Source: a virus
DNA length: 21,523 bases
Virus record (IMG/VR): IMGVR_UViG_3300040811_000502
Span: 1 to 21,523 of that record
Strand: one strand, 5' to 3'
The number at the start of each line of letters is the position of its first letter. Within the stretch, counting starts at the first letter, position 1. Both the position numbers and the translations under genes were made by a program. Below the pieces are notes generated by a model that worked only from the letters and a program-made list of their open reading frames with translations, had not been told where the DNA came from and made no database searches. Shown here piece after piece: positions 13,938 to 21,505 of this stretch.

Positions 13938-15722
13938 ATGGCATTATTCTCACCTTCCGCGTCTCCTGCGATTACAGTTAGAGAAATCGATCTTACTGGT
14001 GTTTCACCAAACGTCGAAACTTCCCTTGCTGGTCTTGTAGGTGACTTTCAGTGGGGTCCAGTCAATGAGATTGTTAGAGTACAAAACGAAGCAACTCTCA
14101 CTGAGAAATATGGACAACCAAAACTAACCAATGCTGTAGACTTTTTGTCTGCTGCGCAGTTTTTGCGTTATTCGCAAAACCTTCTCCTTTGCCGAACAGT
14201 TAACAACAATGTAAGTGTTGGTGACAGCGCACAAAATGCAACCTCTGGTTCTGTAGAACTTCAGATCGACAATGAAGATGACTATGATGGTCAAAAGTCT
14301 TCTATCGATGGTGACGCTACAGGTATGTGGATTGCTAAGTATCCAGGTGCACTGGGTAACAGTCTGTCTGTCTCTATGCTTCCTTGCTTGTCTTCGGCGG
14401 ATTCTACGTCAACCATCTTTAATGGTTGGCAGTATAAAGACAAATTCGATGCTGCTCCTGGAACTTCCAGTTGGGCAGAAGGTCGTTCAGGCACGATTAC
14501 CAATGACGAAGTACACATTGCTGTGATCGATGAAGACGGTCTAATTTCTGGTTCTAAGGGCACTGTCCTCGAAACATTCCCATTTGTTTCTTTGGCAAAA
14601 GGTGCAAAGACTTCTGACGGCGGCACTAACTTCTATCCTGATGTTATCAACCGTGCTTCTGAGTATATCTGGTTCGGTGGTCTTGATTCTGCCAACCATC
14701 TGTATGGTTCAAACTGGAATACTCAACTGGCAGACTCTGCTGGTGAGACTGTAGACTTTGCTTCTGGCGTTACTTACAACGTCGGTGCTGGAACCAAGTC
14801 ACTTTCTGGTGGTAAAGATACATCTGCACTGGACGCATCCTCAATTACCACTGCGTTTGACAAGTTTGAAGATCCCGATCAGGTTGATGTTCAAATCTTG
14901 ATCGCTCCAGGTATGGCTTCTCAGTTGGCACAAACGACTGTTGTAAACGATCTTGTTGGTATCGCAAAAGATACTCGTAAGGATTGTATTGTTGTAACTT
15001 CTCCAGATCGTGCTGCTGTTGTTAACAACGCTGATGTTGTAAACGACACTGTCACAACTGCTGAGACATTTACTGCGTCTAACTACTTGGTAGTTGATAA
15101 CAACTATCTGTATGTTTATGACAAGTTCAATGACCAGTATGTTTACATCCCTGCTGCATCTTCCACTGCTGGTTTGATGGCTGCAACGGACGCAAACTTT
15201 GGTCCTTGGTTCTCTCCTGCTGGACAAAAACGTGGTCAGTACTCAGGTGTTGCTGGACTAGCATATTCTGCAACTAAGACTGAGCGTGACACTCTGTACA
15301 AGGCGGGTATAAACCCAATCGTACAACTTCCTGGTCAGGGAACTATCCTGTTTGGTGACAAGACCAAAGAGTCTCGTCCATCAGCATTCGATCGTATCAA
15401 CGTTCGAAGATTGTTCCTCGCGATTGAGAAATCAATCTCTCTGGCAGCAAGAAACATCATGTTCGAATTTAACGATGAATTCACTCGTGCTGAATTCGTT
15501 GGTATTATCGAACCAGTACTGCGTGAGATTCAAGCACGTCGCGGTATCCAAGACTTCTTGGTACAGTGTGACGAGCGAAATAACACGCCTGCTGTTATTG
15601 ACCGTAACGAACTGATTGCAACGATCTTCGTGAAACCTGCACGTTCTATCAACTACATTACTCTTAACTTTGTAGCAGTTAGAACTGGCGTTTCCTTCGA
15701 AGAAATCGTTGGCACAGTTTAA
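13938..15722 (+). CDS. 18: Tail sheath protein gp18
   Basis: The 594-residue protein begins MALFSPSASPAITVREIDLTGVSPN and continues with SLAGLVGDFQWGPVNE. The C-terminal domain contains RINVRRLFLAIEKSI..AARN.MFEFND, VEP-like IIEPVLREIQARRGI.DFLVQCDERNNTP and NYITLNFVAVRTG.SFEEIVG. This is the conserved contractile-sheath signature; T4 gp18 has 659 residues, the difference lying in variable outer domains. gp18 polymerises around the gp19 tube and contracts during infection. The RBS AGGA lies 8 bases before the ATG. A dedicated late promoter and a 5' hairpin precede the gene. Identification is firm. Confidence 0.97.
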   Translation: MALFSPSASPAITVREIDLTGVSPNVETSLAGLVGDFQWGPVNEIVRVQNEATLTEKYGQPKLTNAVDFLSAAQFLRYSQNLLLCRTVNNNVSVGDSAQNATSGSVELQIDNEDDYDGQKSSIDGDATGMWIAKYPGALGNSLSVSMLPCLSSADSTSTIFNGWQYKDKFDAAPGTSSWAEGRSGTITNDEVHIAVIDEDGLISGSKGTVLETFPFVSLAKGAKTSDGGTNFYPDVINRASEYIWFGGLDSANHLYGSNWNTQLADSAGETVDFASGVTYNVGAGTKSLSGGKDTSALDASSITTAFDKFEDPDQVDVQILIAPGMASQLAQTTVVNDLVGIAKDTRKDCIVVTSPDRAAVVNNADVVNDTVTTAETFTASNYLVVDNNYLYVYDKFNDQYVYIPAASSTAGLMAATDANFGPWFSPAGQKRGQYSGVAGLAYSATKTERDTLYKAGINPIVQLPGQGTILFGDKTKESRPSAFDRINVRRLFLAIEKSISLAARNIMFEFNDEFTRAEFVGIIEPVLREIQARRGIQDFLVQCDERNNTPAVIDRNELIATIFVKPARSINYITLNFVAVRTGVSFEEIVGTV

Positions 15723-15747
15723 TCGCCCGCTATAGGAGACTTAACAA

Positions 15748-16287
15748 ATGGCAATTTTAAGAGTAGATGACTTCAAAGGTAAGTTGACTGGCGGCGGTGC
15801 TAGACCTAACCTCTTTGATGTCAACATCAACTTCCCAGCATACGTTTCGACCGTATCTGGTAACGTCACAGAAATTACAAACTTTCTGTGTAAAGCAGCA
15901 CAACTTCCTGGCTCTACGATGGGAATGATTCCTGTTCCTTTCCGTGGTCGTCAGATCAAGGTTGCTGGTGATAGAACGTTCGAACCTTGGACAATCACCA
16001 TCATCAATGATACTGACTTCGCGATCCGTGATGCGTTCGAAGTATGGATGAACGGTATCAATGGACATGAGTCTAACACTGGTTTGACCAACCCAGTAAC
16101 TTATCAGTCTGACATGGATGTACGTCAACTTGATAAGGATGGGGACGTCCTTAAAACTTATCGTCTGCGTGGAGCATTCCCAACGGCGATCACTCCAATT
16201 GATCTGGCATACGATGCGAACGACGCAATCGAAGAGTTCCAGGTTACTTTGGAATTCCAGTACTGGGTAAGTGGAACTACTTCCTAA
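15748..16287 (+). CDS. 19: Tail tube protein gp19
   Basis: The 179-residue protein contains RPNLFDVNINFP, the segment CKAAQLPGSTMGMIPVPFRGRQIKVAGDRTFEPWTITI-like core, DFAIRDAFE.WMNGIN and a terminal FQVTLEFQYWVSG. These are hallmarks of T4-type tail tube proteins (T4 gp19 is 163 residues). Hexamers stack to form the inner tube through which DNA passes. The gene follows gene 18 after 25 bases, with TAGGAGA upstream of the ATG. Its stop codon lies in the loop of a perfect hairpin, and a strong intrinsic terminator follows within 20 bases, closing the sheath-tube transcription unit. Confidence 0.96.
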   Translation: MAILRVDDFKGKLTGGGARPNLFDVNINFPAYVSTVSGNVTEITNFLCKAAQLPGSTMGMIPVPFRGRQIKVAGDRTFEPWTITIINDTDFAIRDAFEVWMNGINGHESNTGLTNPVTYQSDMDVRQLDKDGDVLKTYRLRGAFPTAITPIDLAYDANDAIEEFQVTLEFQYWVSGTTS

Positions 16288-16295
16288 GAAGTAGT
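16276..16295 (+). repeat. Perfect hairpin with the gene 19 stop codon in its loop
   Basis: ACTACTTC (16276-16283) and GAAGTAGT (16288-16295) pair perfectly over 8 bp around the loop CTAA. The loop contains the gene 19 TAA (16285-16287). There is no U-tract, so it is not itself a terminator. Possible roles are 3' mRNA protection or influence on termination of translation; a chance product of Thr-Thr-Ser codons cannot be excluded. Confidence 0.5.
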
Positions 16296-16302
16296 ATAGA
16301 TA
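16295..16302 (+). promoter_or_regulatory. Possible variant late promoter box before gene 20
   Basis: TATAGATA differs by one base from the T4 late core TATAAATA. It is the only near-match in the 16288-16359 gap and could supply transcripts for gene 20. Its predicted start (near 16308) would fall inside the left arm of the terminator. It is weak evidence on its own. Confidence 0.25.
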
Positions 16303-16303
16303 T

Positions 16304-16336
16304 ACAGGGAGTCGGGAAACCGCTCCCTGTCTTTTT
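16304..16336 (+). terminator. Intrinsic terminator after gene 19, GAAA tetraloop
   Basis: ACAGGGAG pairs with CTCCCTGT (8 bp). After one unpaired T, CGG pairs with CCG around a GAAA tetraloop. The stem is followed by CTTTTT. It should end the sheath-tube transcript and limit read-through into the portal gene 20, as suits proteins needed in very different amounts. Confidence 0.88.
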
Positions 16337-16359
16337 GTAATGAGAATATAGGAAAAAAC

Positions 16360-17937
16360 ATGGCAGACGATTCATTCAAATTGTTCGGGTTTGAGATCAA
16401 AAGATCTAAACCAAAACAAGAAACACAAATTAAATCTGTTGTTCCCCCAACCGACGACGATGGCGCAGGATATGTAACTTCTGCACATGGTGGTTATTTT
16501 GGGCATTATGTCGATATTAGTGGGCAGAATGAAGCAAAAGACAACGTACAACTTATCAAAAAGTATCGTTCTATTGCCACCCACCCCGAAGTCGATCAAG
16601 CGATCGAAGAGATTTGTAACGAGGCAATTGTCACTGGTGACAATATATCTCCTGTCGAACTCAATCTAGAAAATTCTGGTTTAAGCGCTGGGATCAAGAA
16701 AAAAATTACTGTAGAGTTTGATAACATTTGTTCAATGCTCAACTTTAAAGAGTTGGGTCACGATATTTTTAGGTCTTGGTATATCGATGGTAGAGCATAC
16801 CATCACCTTATGGTAGACGAGAAAAATACCAAAGCAGGTATTCAAGAAATTAGATACATCGATTCTACCAAAATCAGAAAAGTCAAGAATGTAAAGTATA
16901 AAGAAGATGCCCCCACTGGCGCAAAGGTTGTTGACACGGTAGAAGAATTCTACATTTATAACAACTCTCCAAAGTCTAGAGGGGCAACTAATCCAACTAG
17001 TGGTATTACCACTAACGGTATTAAACTTTCTCCTGATTCAATCAGTTATGTAACTTCTGGTCTGCTCGACGAAGGTAGAACAAAAGTTGTATCTTATTTG
17101 CACAAAGCAATCAAGTCGGTAAACCAATTGCGTATGATGGAAGACTCTCTGGTCATCTATCGTCTCGCTCGTGCACCTGAAAGAAGAATTTTCTATATTG
17201 ATGTCGGTAATCTGCCAAGAGGAAAGGCAGAACAATACATGAAAGATATCATGGCAAGATATCGTAACAAACTTGTCTATGATGCAAACACTGGTCAGAT
17301 TAAAGACGACCGCAAGCATATGTCAATGCTTGAAGATTTCTGGTTGCCTCGTAAAGAAGGCGGTCGTGGTACAGAGATTTCTACACTCCCAGGCGGACAA
17401 AACCTTGGTGAAATCGACGACATCCTCTATTTCCAGAAGCAAGTATTCCGTGCGCTGAATGTTCCTGCTGATCGACTGGAGCAAGAGTCTAGTTATGCTC
17501 TTGGTCGTTCAACAGAAATTCAACGTGACGAAGTTAAATTCCAAAAGTTTATTAATCGACTGCGCACCAGATTCTCCAAGTTGTTTATGGAGATTCTACA
17601 TAAGCAGTTGGTGTTGAAAGGAATAATCACTGAAGAAGATTGGTCAGATATCAAGGAAAATATTTTTGTTGATTATCAGAAGGACAATCACTTCAGTGAA
17701 TTGAAGAGTCTGGAGATGATGCGTGAGAGAATGAACATCATTGATCAATCGTCTCAATACATCGGACAACTATACTCCAAAGAGTATCTAATGCGTGAAG
17801 TCCTCAAGTTATCTGAGGAAGAAATTGCTCGAATGCAGAAAGAAATTAGTGCTGAGGGCGAGCAAGGTGAAGAACAACAGCAACAAAATGATCAACAAGA
17901 TGATGGTGAAAACCAAGGAGACAATGATGGAAGATGA
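16360..17937 (+). CDS. 20: Portal vertex protein gp20
   Basis: The 525-residue protein has length and sequence matching T4 gp20 (524 residues). Recognisable segments are IATHPEVDQAIEEICNEAIV, FDIFRSWYIDGR-type sequence (HDIFRSWYIDGRAYHH), IRYIDSTKIRKV, LVIYRLARAPERRIFYIDVGNLP, the KAEQYMKDIMARYRNKLVYD core, LPGGQNLGEIDDI, and ALNVP..RLEQES. The C-terminal tail is a Gln, Asp and Glu-rich disordered stretch from about residue 490. The dodecameric portal nucleates prohead assembly and docks the gp17 motor. AGGA lies 7 bases before the ATG. A terminator separates it from gene 19, and its 3' end overlaps gene 67 by about 11 bases. Confidence 0.97.
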   Translation: MADDSFKLFGFEIKRSKPKQETQIKSVVPPTDDDGAGYVTSAHGGYFGHYVDISGQNEAKDNVQLIKKYRSIATHPEVDQAIEEICNEAIVTGDNISPVELNLENSGLSAGIKKKITVEFDNICSMLNFKELGHDIFRSWYIDGRAYHHLMVDEKNTKAGIQEIRYIDSTKIRKVKNVKYKEDAPTGAKVVDTVEEFYIYNNSPKSRGATNPTSGITTNGIKLSPDSISYVTSGLLDEGRTKVVSYLHKAIKSVNQLRMMEDSLVIYRLARAPERRIFYIDVGNLPRGKAEQYMKDIMARYRNKLVYDANTGQIKDDRKHMSMLEDFWLPRKEGGRGTEISTLPGGQNLGEIDDILYFQKQVFRALNVPADRLEQESSYALGRSTEIQRDEVKFQKFINRLRTRFSKLFMEILHKQLVLKGIITEEDWSDIKENIFVDYQKDNHFSELKSLEMMRERMNIIDQSSQYIGQLYSKEYLMREVLKLSEEEIARMQKEISAEGEQGEEQQQQNDQQDDGENQGDNDGR

Positions 17938-18265
17938 AGTAATTAATGAACCAGAAGTGGAAAAGGCAGAACCAGAGGTAACTCAACAAGATCGTATCAA
18001 CGATATGATTGCTGCTGCACTGAAGGGTGATTATGTTAATGCTAATGATCAATTCAACGGTATTCTAGGCGATAGAGTATCTGATGCGCTCGATCAAGAG
18101 AAAATTCGCATTGCTTCCTCTGTATATGGCGATGCAGAATTAGCACCTGATGACGATTCTGAAGATATTTCTGACGAAGAAATCGAAGCAGAACTCGAAG
18201 ACGACGAGTCAGAAGAGTCAGATACTACCGAAACTGAAGAAATTTCAGACCAAGAAGAAGATTAA
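17927..18265 (+). CDS. 67: Prohead core protein gp67-like (acidic)
   Basis: The 112-residue protein has an acidic N-terminus and then a conserved helical unit DRINDMIAAALKGDYVNANDQFNGILGDRVSDALDQEKIRIASSVYG. This is the fold-defining part of gp67-type core proteins. A C-terminal tail of about 40 residues is almost entirely Asp, Glu and Ser. T4 gp67 is a small, highly acidic inner prohead core protein that is degraded by gp21. The position directly after gene 20 fits. Two adjacent ATGs (17924 and 17927) are possible; AAGGAG is 3 and 6 bases upstream respectively, so I chose 17927. The open frame extends further upstream inside gene 20 without an RBS. The identity is inferred from composition, motif and synteny. 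Confidence 0.65.
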   Translation: MEDEVINEPEVEKAEPEVTQQDRINDMIAAALKGDYVNANDQFNGILGDRVSDALDQEKIRIASSVYGDAELAPDDDSEDISDEEIEAELEDDESEESDTTETEEISDQEED

Positions 18266-18287
18266 TACAAGTAGCAGATTTTATTTG

Positions 18288-18295
18288 TATAAATA
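18288..18295 (+). promoter_or_regulatory. T4-type late promoter box immediately before the 18301 gene
   Basis: There is an exact TATAAATA. With standard late-promoter geometry the transcript starts at about 18301, which is the A of the following ATG. Transcripts from it would be leaderless for the first gene but would carry genes 21, 22 and 23, which have their own ribosome binding sites. Confidence 0.75.
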
Positions 18296-18300
18296 TTCTT

Positions 18301-18516
18301 ATGAAAACTTTTAGTCAGTTGCGGGAACGTCGTTCTCTTAAAAAAGTTAAAGGAACGCAAGTCTTTGACCAAAAAGTCAAGGGCGTTCAACTGTCTATAA
18401 TAAAAGATAAAAATAAGTTCTCCGTTCATATTGACGGAGATGAGTTAGATTCATACACATCTCTTGCGCAAGCAAAAAGAATGGGTATGGAATTCGCAAA
18501 GGAAGTCGGCAAATGA
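18301..18516 (+). CDS. Small basic protein of unknown function at the gene 68 position
   Basis: The 71-residue protein begins MKTFSQLRERRSLKKVKGTQVF. A predicted beta-hairpin segment (VQLSIIKDKNKFSVHIDGDEL) and a helix (SLAQAKRMGMEFAKEVG) follow. It is basic, unlike its acidic neighbour. It lies where T4 has gene 68 (prohead core, 141 residues), but I see no convincing similarity and it is half the length. The MKTFSQL-type start is common among small proteins of marine T4-like phages. No Shine-Dalgarno sequence precedes the ATG, which coincides with the predicted start of a late transcript. Its stop overlaps gene 21 (ATGA). A prohead core or DNA-binding role is possible but unproven. Confidence 0.7.
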   Translation: MKTFSQLRERRSLKKVKGTQVFDQKVKGVQLSIIKDKNKFSVHIDGDELDSYTSLAQAKRMGMEFAKEVGK

Positions 18517-19172
18517 AATTAATCTCCGAATTTGTAGAAAACGATCTTCAGTGTATCGTCGAAGAAAAGGAAAATGGTAAGAAGTCTTTTGCCATTGAAG
18601 GAGTATTTGCTGTCGCCGAATCCAAAAACCGAAATGGTCGAATCTATCCTAAGAATGTGATGGAGAGAGCAGTCGGTACTTATAAGAAAGAACAGGTTGA
18701 CACTGGTCGTGCTGTTGGTGAGTTGAATCACCCAGATGGACCAACGATCAACCTTGATAAAGTTTCGCATCGTATTACTGATCTTCGTTTCGAAGGCAAT
18801 AATGTGATCGGAAAGGCATCTATACTTGAAACTCCTATGGGCAAAATCGTGAAAGGTTTGTTGGAAGGGGGTTGTCATCTAGGTGTCTCAACTCGTGGTA
18901 TGGGAAGTCTTGAGCAACGTGATGGTGCAATGTACGTCAAAGACGACTTTATTCTTAGTACGGTTGATATCGTACAAGATCCATCCGCCCCTGGAGCATT
19001 TGTTAATGGCATTATGGAAGGGGTAGACTGGGTCTGGGATAACGGCATTATCAAGGCACAAGAAATTGAGAGAGCAGAGACTGAAATCAAACGTGCGCCA
19101 AAAAGTCGCCTCTATGAGACGCAAGTGCGCGAGTATAAGAATTTCCTCTCATCGTTGAAAAAAACACTATAA
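18513..19172 (+). CDS. 21: Prohead core protease gp21
   Basis: The 219-residue protein has AIEGVFAVAESKNRNGRIYP, then GELNH73PDGPTI, then HLGVS126TRGMG, and VDIVQDPSAPGAF. His73 and Ser126 are the expected catalytic pair of the T4 gp21 family (S80 type, herpesvirus-protease-like fold), with an acidic partner likely nearby. T4 gp21 has 212 residues. The enzyme is packaged in the prohead, cleaves scaffold, core and capsid N-termini after (I/L)-x-E, then degrades itself. AAGGA lies 9 bases before the ATG, which overlaps the preceding stop. Substrates gp22 and gp23 are encoded next. Confidence 0.95.
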   Translation: MKLISEFVENDLQCIVEEKENGKKSFAIEGVFAVAESKNRNGRIYPKNVMERAVGTYKKEQVDTGRAVGELNHPDGPTINLDKVSHRITDLRFEGNNVIGKASILETPMGKIVKGLLEGGCHLGVSTRGMGSLEQRDGAMYVKDDFILSTVDIVQDPSAPGAFVNGIMEGVDWVWDNGIIKAQEIERAETEIKRAPKSRLYETQVREYKNFLSSLKKTL

Positions 19173-19185
19173 TCAAGGAGTCCAC

Positions 19186-20127
19186 ATGGATAACCAAGAA
19201 GTAGAACTCCACGATGATGAGAATTCAGTCGTGGACGTGCAAGAGGCAGAAAAGATGCCAGTAGGCACCGAAGAGGAGTCTATTGCTTCTGTTTCCAAAG
19301 CAGAAGATGGCGGAAAGAAAGCTAAGGCACGAAAGGGCGATAAGTCCAACAGCGAAAAAATGGACAAGGTGCAAGCAGGTGATCCTGATAAGCACTCTGA
19401 GTCTTATGATTTCGAAGCTGGTCTTAATGGTCTCATGGAAGAAGAAGCAACTTTGTCTGAAGAATTCAAGGCAAAGACTGCTGTTATCTTCGAGGCTGCT
19501 CTGAAGTCTAAACTCTCTGAAGAAGTATCAAGATTAGAAGAAGAGTATGAAACTCGACTCAATGACGAAGTAAGCGGCATGCACGCTGAAGTCGTTGAGA
19601 AGGTTGATTCTTATCTTAACTACGTTGTTGAGAACTGGATGGAAGAGAACAAGATTGCAATTCAGAACGGTCTCCGTACTGAAATTGCTGAAGACTTTAT
19701 GACTGGACTCAAGGGTCTGTTCGAAGAGTCTTACATCGATGTTCCTGAATCCAAGGTTGACCTAGTTGATGGTCTCGCTGAGCAAGTTGAAGAACTTGAA
19801 GAGAAACTCAACACAACGACCGAGCAAGTTATTTCTATGACTGAAGAACTCGTCCAGTACAAGCGTGCAGCAATCGTTCGCGAAGCTGCTGAAGGTCTGG
19901 CCGCGACTCAGGTAGAAAAACTTAACTCTCTTGTTGAGAGTCTTGACTTTGAAGACGAAGAAACTTTCGCTAGCAAAGTTGCGACTGTCAAAGAGTCTTA
20001 CTTTAAAAAGGCGCAAACATCAAGTGAAGAACTTGTAGAAGAAACTAGCGAAGATGCTGACGATGTCGTCGTGTCCTCCTCTTCTATGGATCGTTACTTG
20101 TCAGCGCTTCGACAAACAAACCGATAA
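19186..20127 (+). CDS. 22: Scaffold (major prohead core) protein gp22
   Basis: The 313-residue protein is highly charged and mostly helical. The N-terminal 75 residues are acidic and Lys-rich. The central part has coiled-coil segments (LSEEVSRLEEEYETRL; LAEQVEELEEKL) flanking the conserved WMEENKIAIQNGLRTEIAEDFMTGLKGLF unit and IDVPE.K. The C-terminus is acidic and Ser-rich, ending in MDRYLSALRQ. T4 gp22 has 269 residues. It forms the assembly core on which gp23 polymerises and is then digested by gp21; several LSE-type cleavage motifs are present. AAGGAG precedes the ATG. Confidence 0.93.
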   Translation: MDNQEVELHDDENSVVDVQEAEKMPVGTEEESIASVSKAEDGGKKAKARKGDKSNSEKMDKVQAGDPDKHSESYDFEAGLNGLMEEEATLSEEFKAKTAVIFEAALKSKLSEEVSRLEEEYETRLNDEVSGMHAEVVEKVDSYLNYVVENWMEENKIAIQNGLRTEIAEDFMTGLKGLFEESYIDVPESKVDLVDGLAEQVEELEEKLNTTTEQVISMTEELVQYKRAAIVREAAEGLAATQVEKLNSLVESLDFEDEETFASKVATVKESYFKKAQTSSEELVEETSEDADDVVVSSSSMDRYLSALRQTNR

Positions 20128-20149
20128 TATCCTTTAAGGAGCAATAAAA

Positions 20150-21505
20150 ATGGAAATGAATTTTCAACATCTCGTGGAGAAGTGGGCACCAGTGCTCAAC
20201 GAAGAATCCGCTGGTAAGATCGAAGATCGCCATCGTCGTAACGTAACTGCAGCAGTTCTTGAGAACCAAGAGCAAGCAATGCTGTCAGAGCGTAACGCAG
20301 AGCAAGGTTTCATCACTGAAACTGCTGCAAACTCTAACGCTGCTGTAACTGGTGGTGTTGGTTCCGCTGGTGCAGGTTGGGATCCAGTCCTGATCTCTCT
20401 CGTCCGTCGTGCTATGCCTAACCTGATGGCATATGACGTATGTGGTGTTCAGCCAATGTCTGGTCCAACTGGTCTCATCTTCGCGATGAAGTCTCGTTAC
20501 AAGACCACTCGTGGTGGTGCTACTTCTGGCGACGAAGCAATGTTCAACGAAGCAGTAACGCCATTCTCTGGTGACTCTAGCGCTTCTCAGTCTGGTGGTC
20601 CTTCTGGTCTGTCTGGTCTGACTGACTCTAACGGCGACTCTTCAATCGACAACGATCGTACTGGTCCTTCGTTCGGTTCTGGTATGCCAACTGCTGATGC
20701 AGAAGCACTGGGTAACACTGGTTCTGATTTCGCAGAAATGGGTTTCAACATCGAGAAAGCAACTGTAACTGCTAAGTCTCGTGCGTTGAAGGCAGAGTAC
20801 ACTCTGGAACTGGCACAAGACCTGAAAGCAATCCACGGTCTTGACGCTGAGACAGAGTTGGCAAACATTCTGTCTACGGAAATCCTCGCGGAAATCAACC
20901 GTGAAGTAATCCGCACCATCAACAGCCAAGCAAAGACTGGTTGCCTCCAGTCTAACACTGCTATCAACGGTATCTTCGACCTGTCTTCTGACGCTGATGG
21001 TCGTTGGTCAGTTGAGAAGTTCAAGGGTCTGATGGTTCAACTCGATCGTGAAGCAAACGTAATCGCGAAAGAAACTCGTCGCGGTAAGGGTAACGTAGTA
21101 ATCTGTTCTTCAGACGTTGCTACTGCTCTGAACGCTGCTGGCATGCTCGACTACACTCCTGCTCTGTCTGCTAACCTTCAGGTTGACGACACTGGTAACA
21201 CTTTCGCAGGTGTACTGAACGGTCGTATGCGTGTATACATCGATCCATATGCGGCAACTGACTATGTAACCGTTGGTTACAAGGGCACGAACCCATATGA
21301 CGCAGGTGTATTCTACTGCCCATACGTTCCTCTGCAAATGGTTCGCGCAGTTGGCGAGAACGACTTCCAGCCACGTATCGGGTTTAAGACTCGTTATGGC
21401 ATGGCGTCTAACCCATTCGTAGGCAACACGCCTGCTGATGGTCTTGCTTCTGCTAAGAGCAATCAGTACTACAGGATCTTTAGGGTAGATAATATCCTTG
21501 CATAA
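20150..21505 (+). CDS. 23: Major capsid protein gp23
   Basis: The 451-residue precursor has an N-terminal domain (NFQHLVEKWAPVLN) ending at GFITE57, which aligns with the FLTE gp21 cleavage site of T4 gp23; the mature chain would start at Thr58. Then come LVRRAMPNLMAYDVCGVQPMSGPTGLIFA, the MGFNIEKATVTAKSRALKAEYTLELAQDLKAIHGLDAE segment and the C-terminal HK97-fold core. T4 gp23 has 521 residues; the shortfall lies mainly in the insertion region, here a Ser/Gly-rich linker at about 131-193. Codons are strongly biased (CTG, CGT, GGT, AAC), as expected for the most abundant product. AAGGAG lies before the ATG. The start of a downstream spacer is visible to the window end. Confidence 0.97.
   Translation: MEMNFQHLVEKWAPVLNEESAGKIEDRHRRNVTAAVLENQEQAMLSERNAEQGFITETAANSNAAVTGGVGSAGAGWDPVLISLVRRAMPNLMAYDVCGVQPMSGPTGLIFAMKSRYKTTRGGATSGDEAMFNEAVTPFSGDSSASQSGGPSGLSGLTDSNGDSSIDNDRTGPSFGSGMPTADAEALGNTGSDFAEMGFNIEKATVTAKSRALKAEYTLELAQDLKAIHGLDAETELANILSTEILAEINREVIRTINSQAKTGCLQSNTAINGIFDLSSDADGRWSVEKFKGLMVQLDREANVIAKETRRGKGNVVICSSDVATALNAAGMLDYTPALSANLQVDDTGNTFAGVLNGRMRVYIDPYAATDYVTVGYKGTNPYDAGVFYCPYVPLQMVRAVGENDFQPRIGFKTRYGMASNPFVGNTPADGLASAKSNQYYRIFRVDNILA

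Noticed and set aside
17795-17926. Longer N-terminus for the gp67-like gene inside gene 20
   Set aside because: The upstream stretch is basic and reads the shifted frame of gp20; the RBS and family-like sequence begin at about 17924-17927.
18265-18290. ATACAA/TTGTAT inverted repeat before the 18301 gene
   Set aside because: Six AT-rich pairs with a 14-base loop; weak, overlaps the promoter box, and likely fortuitous.
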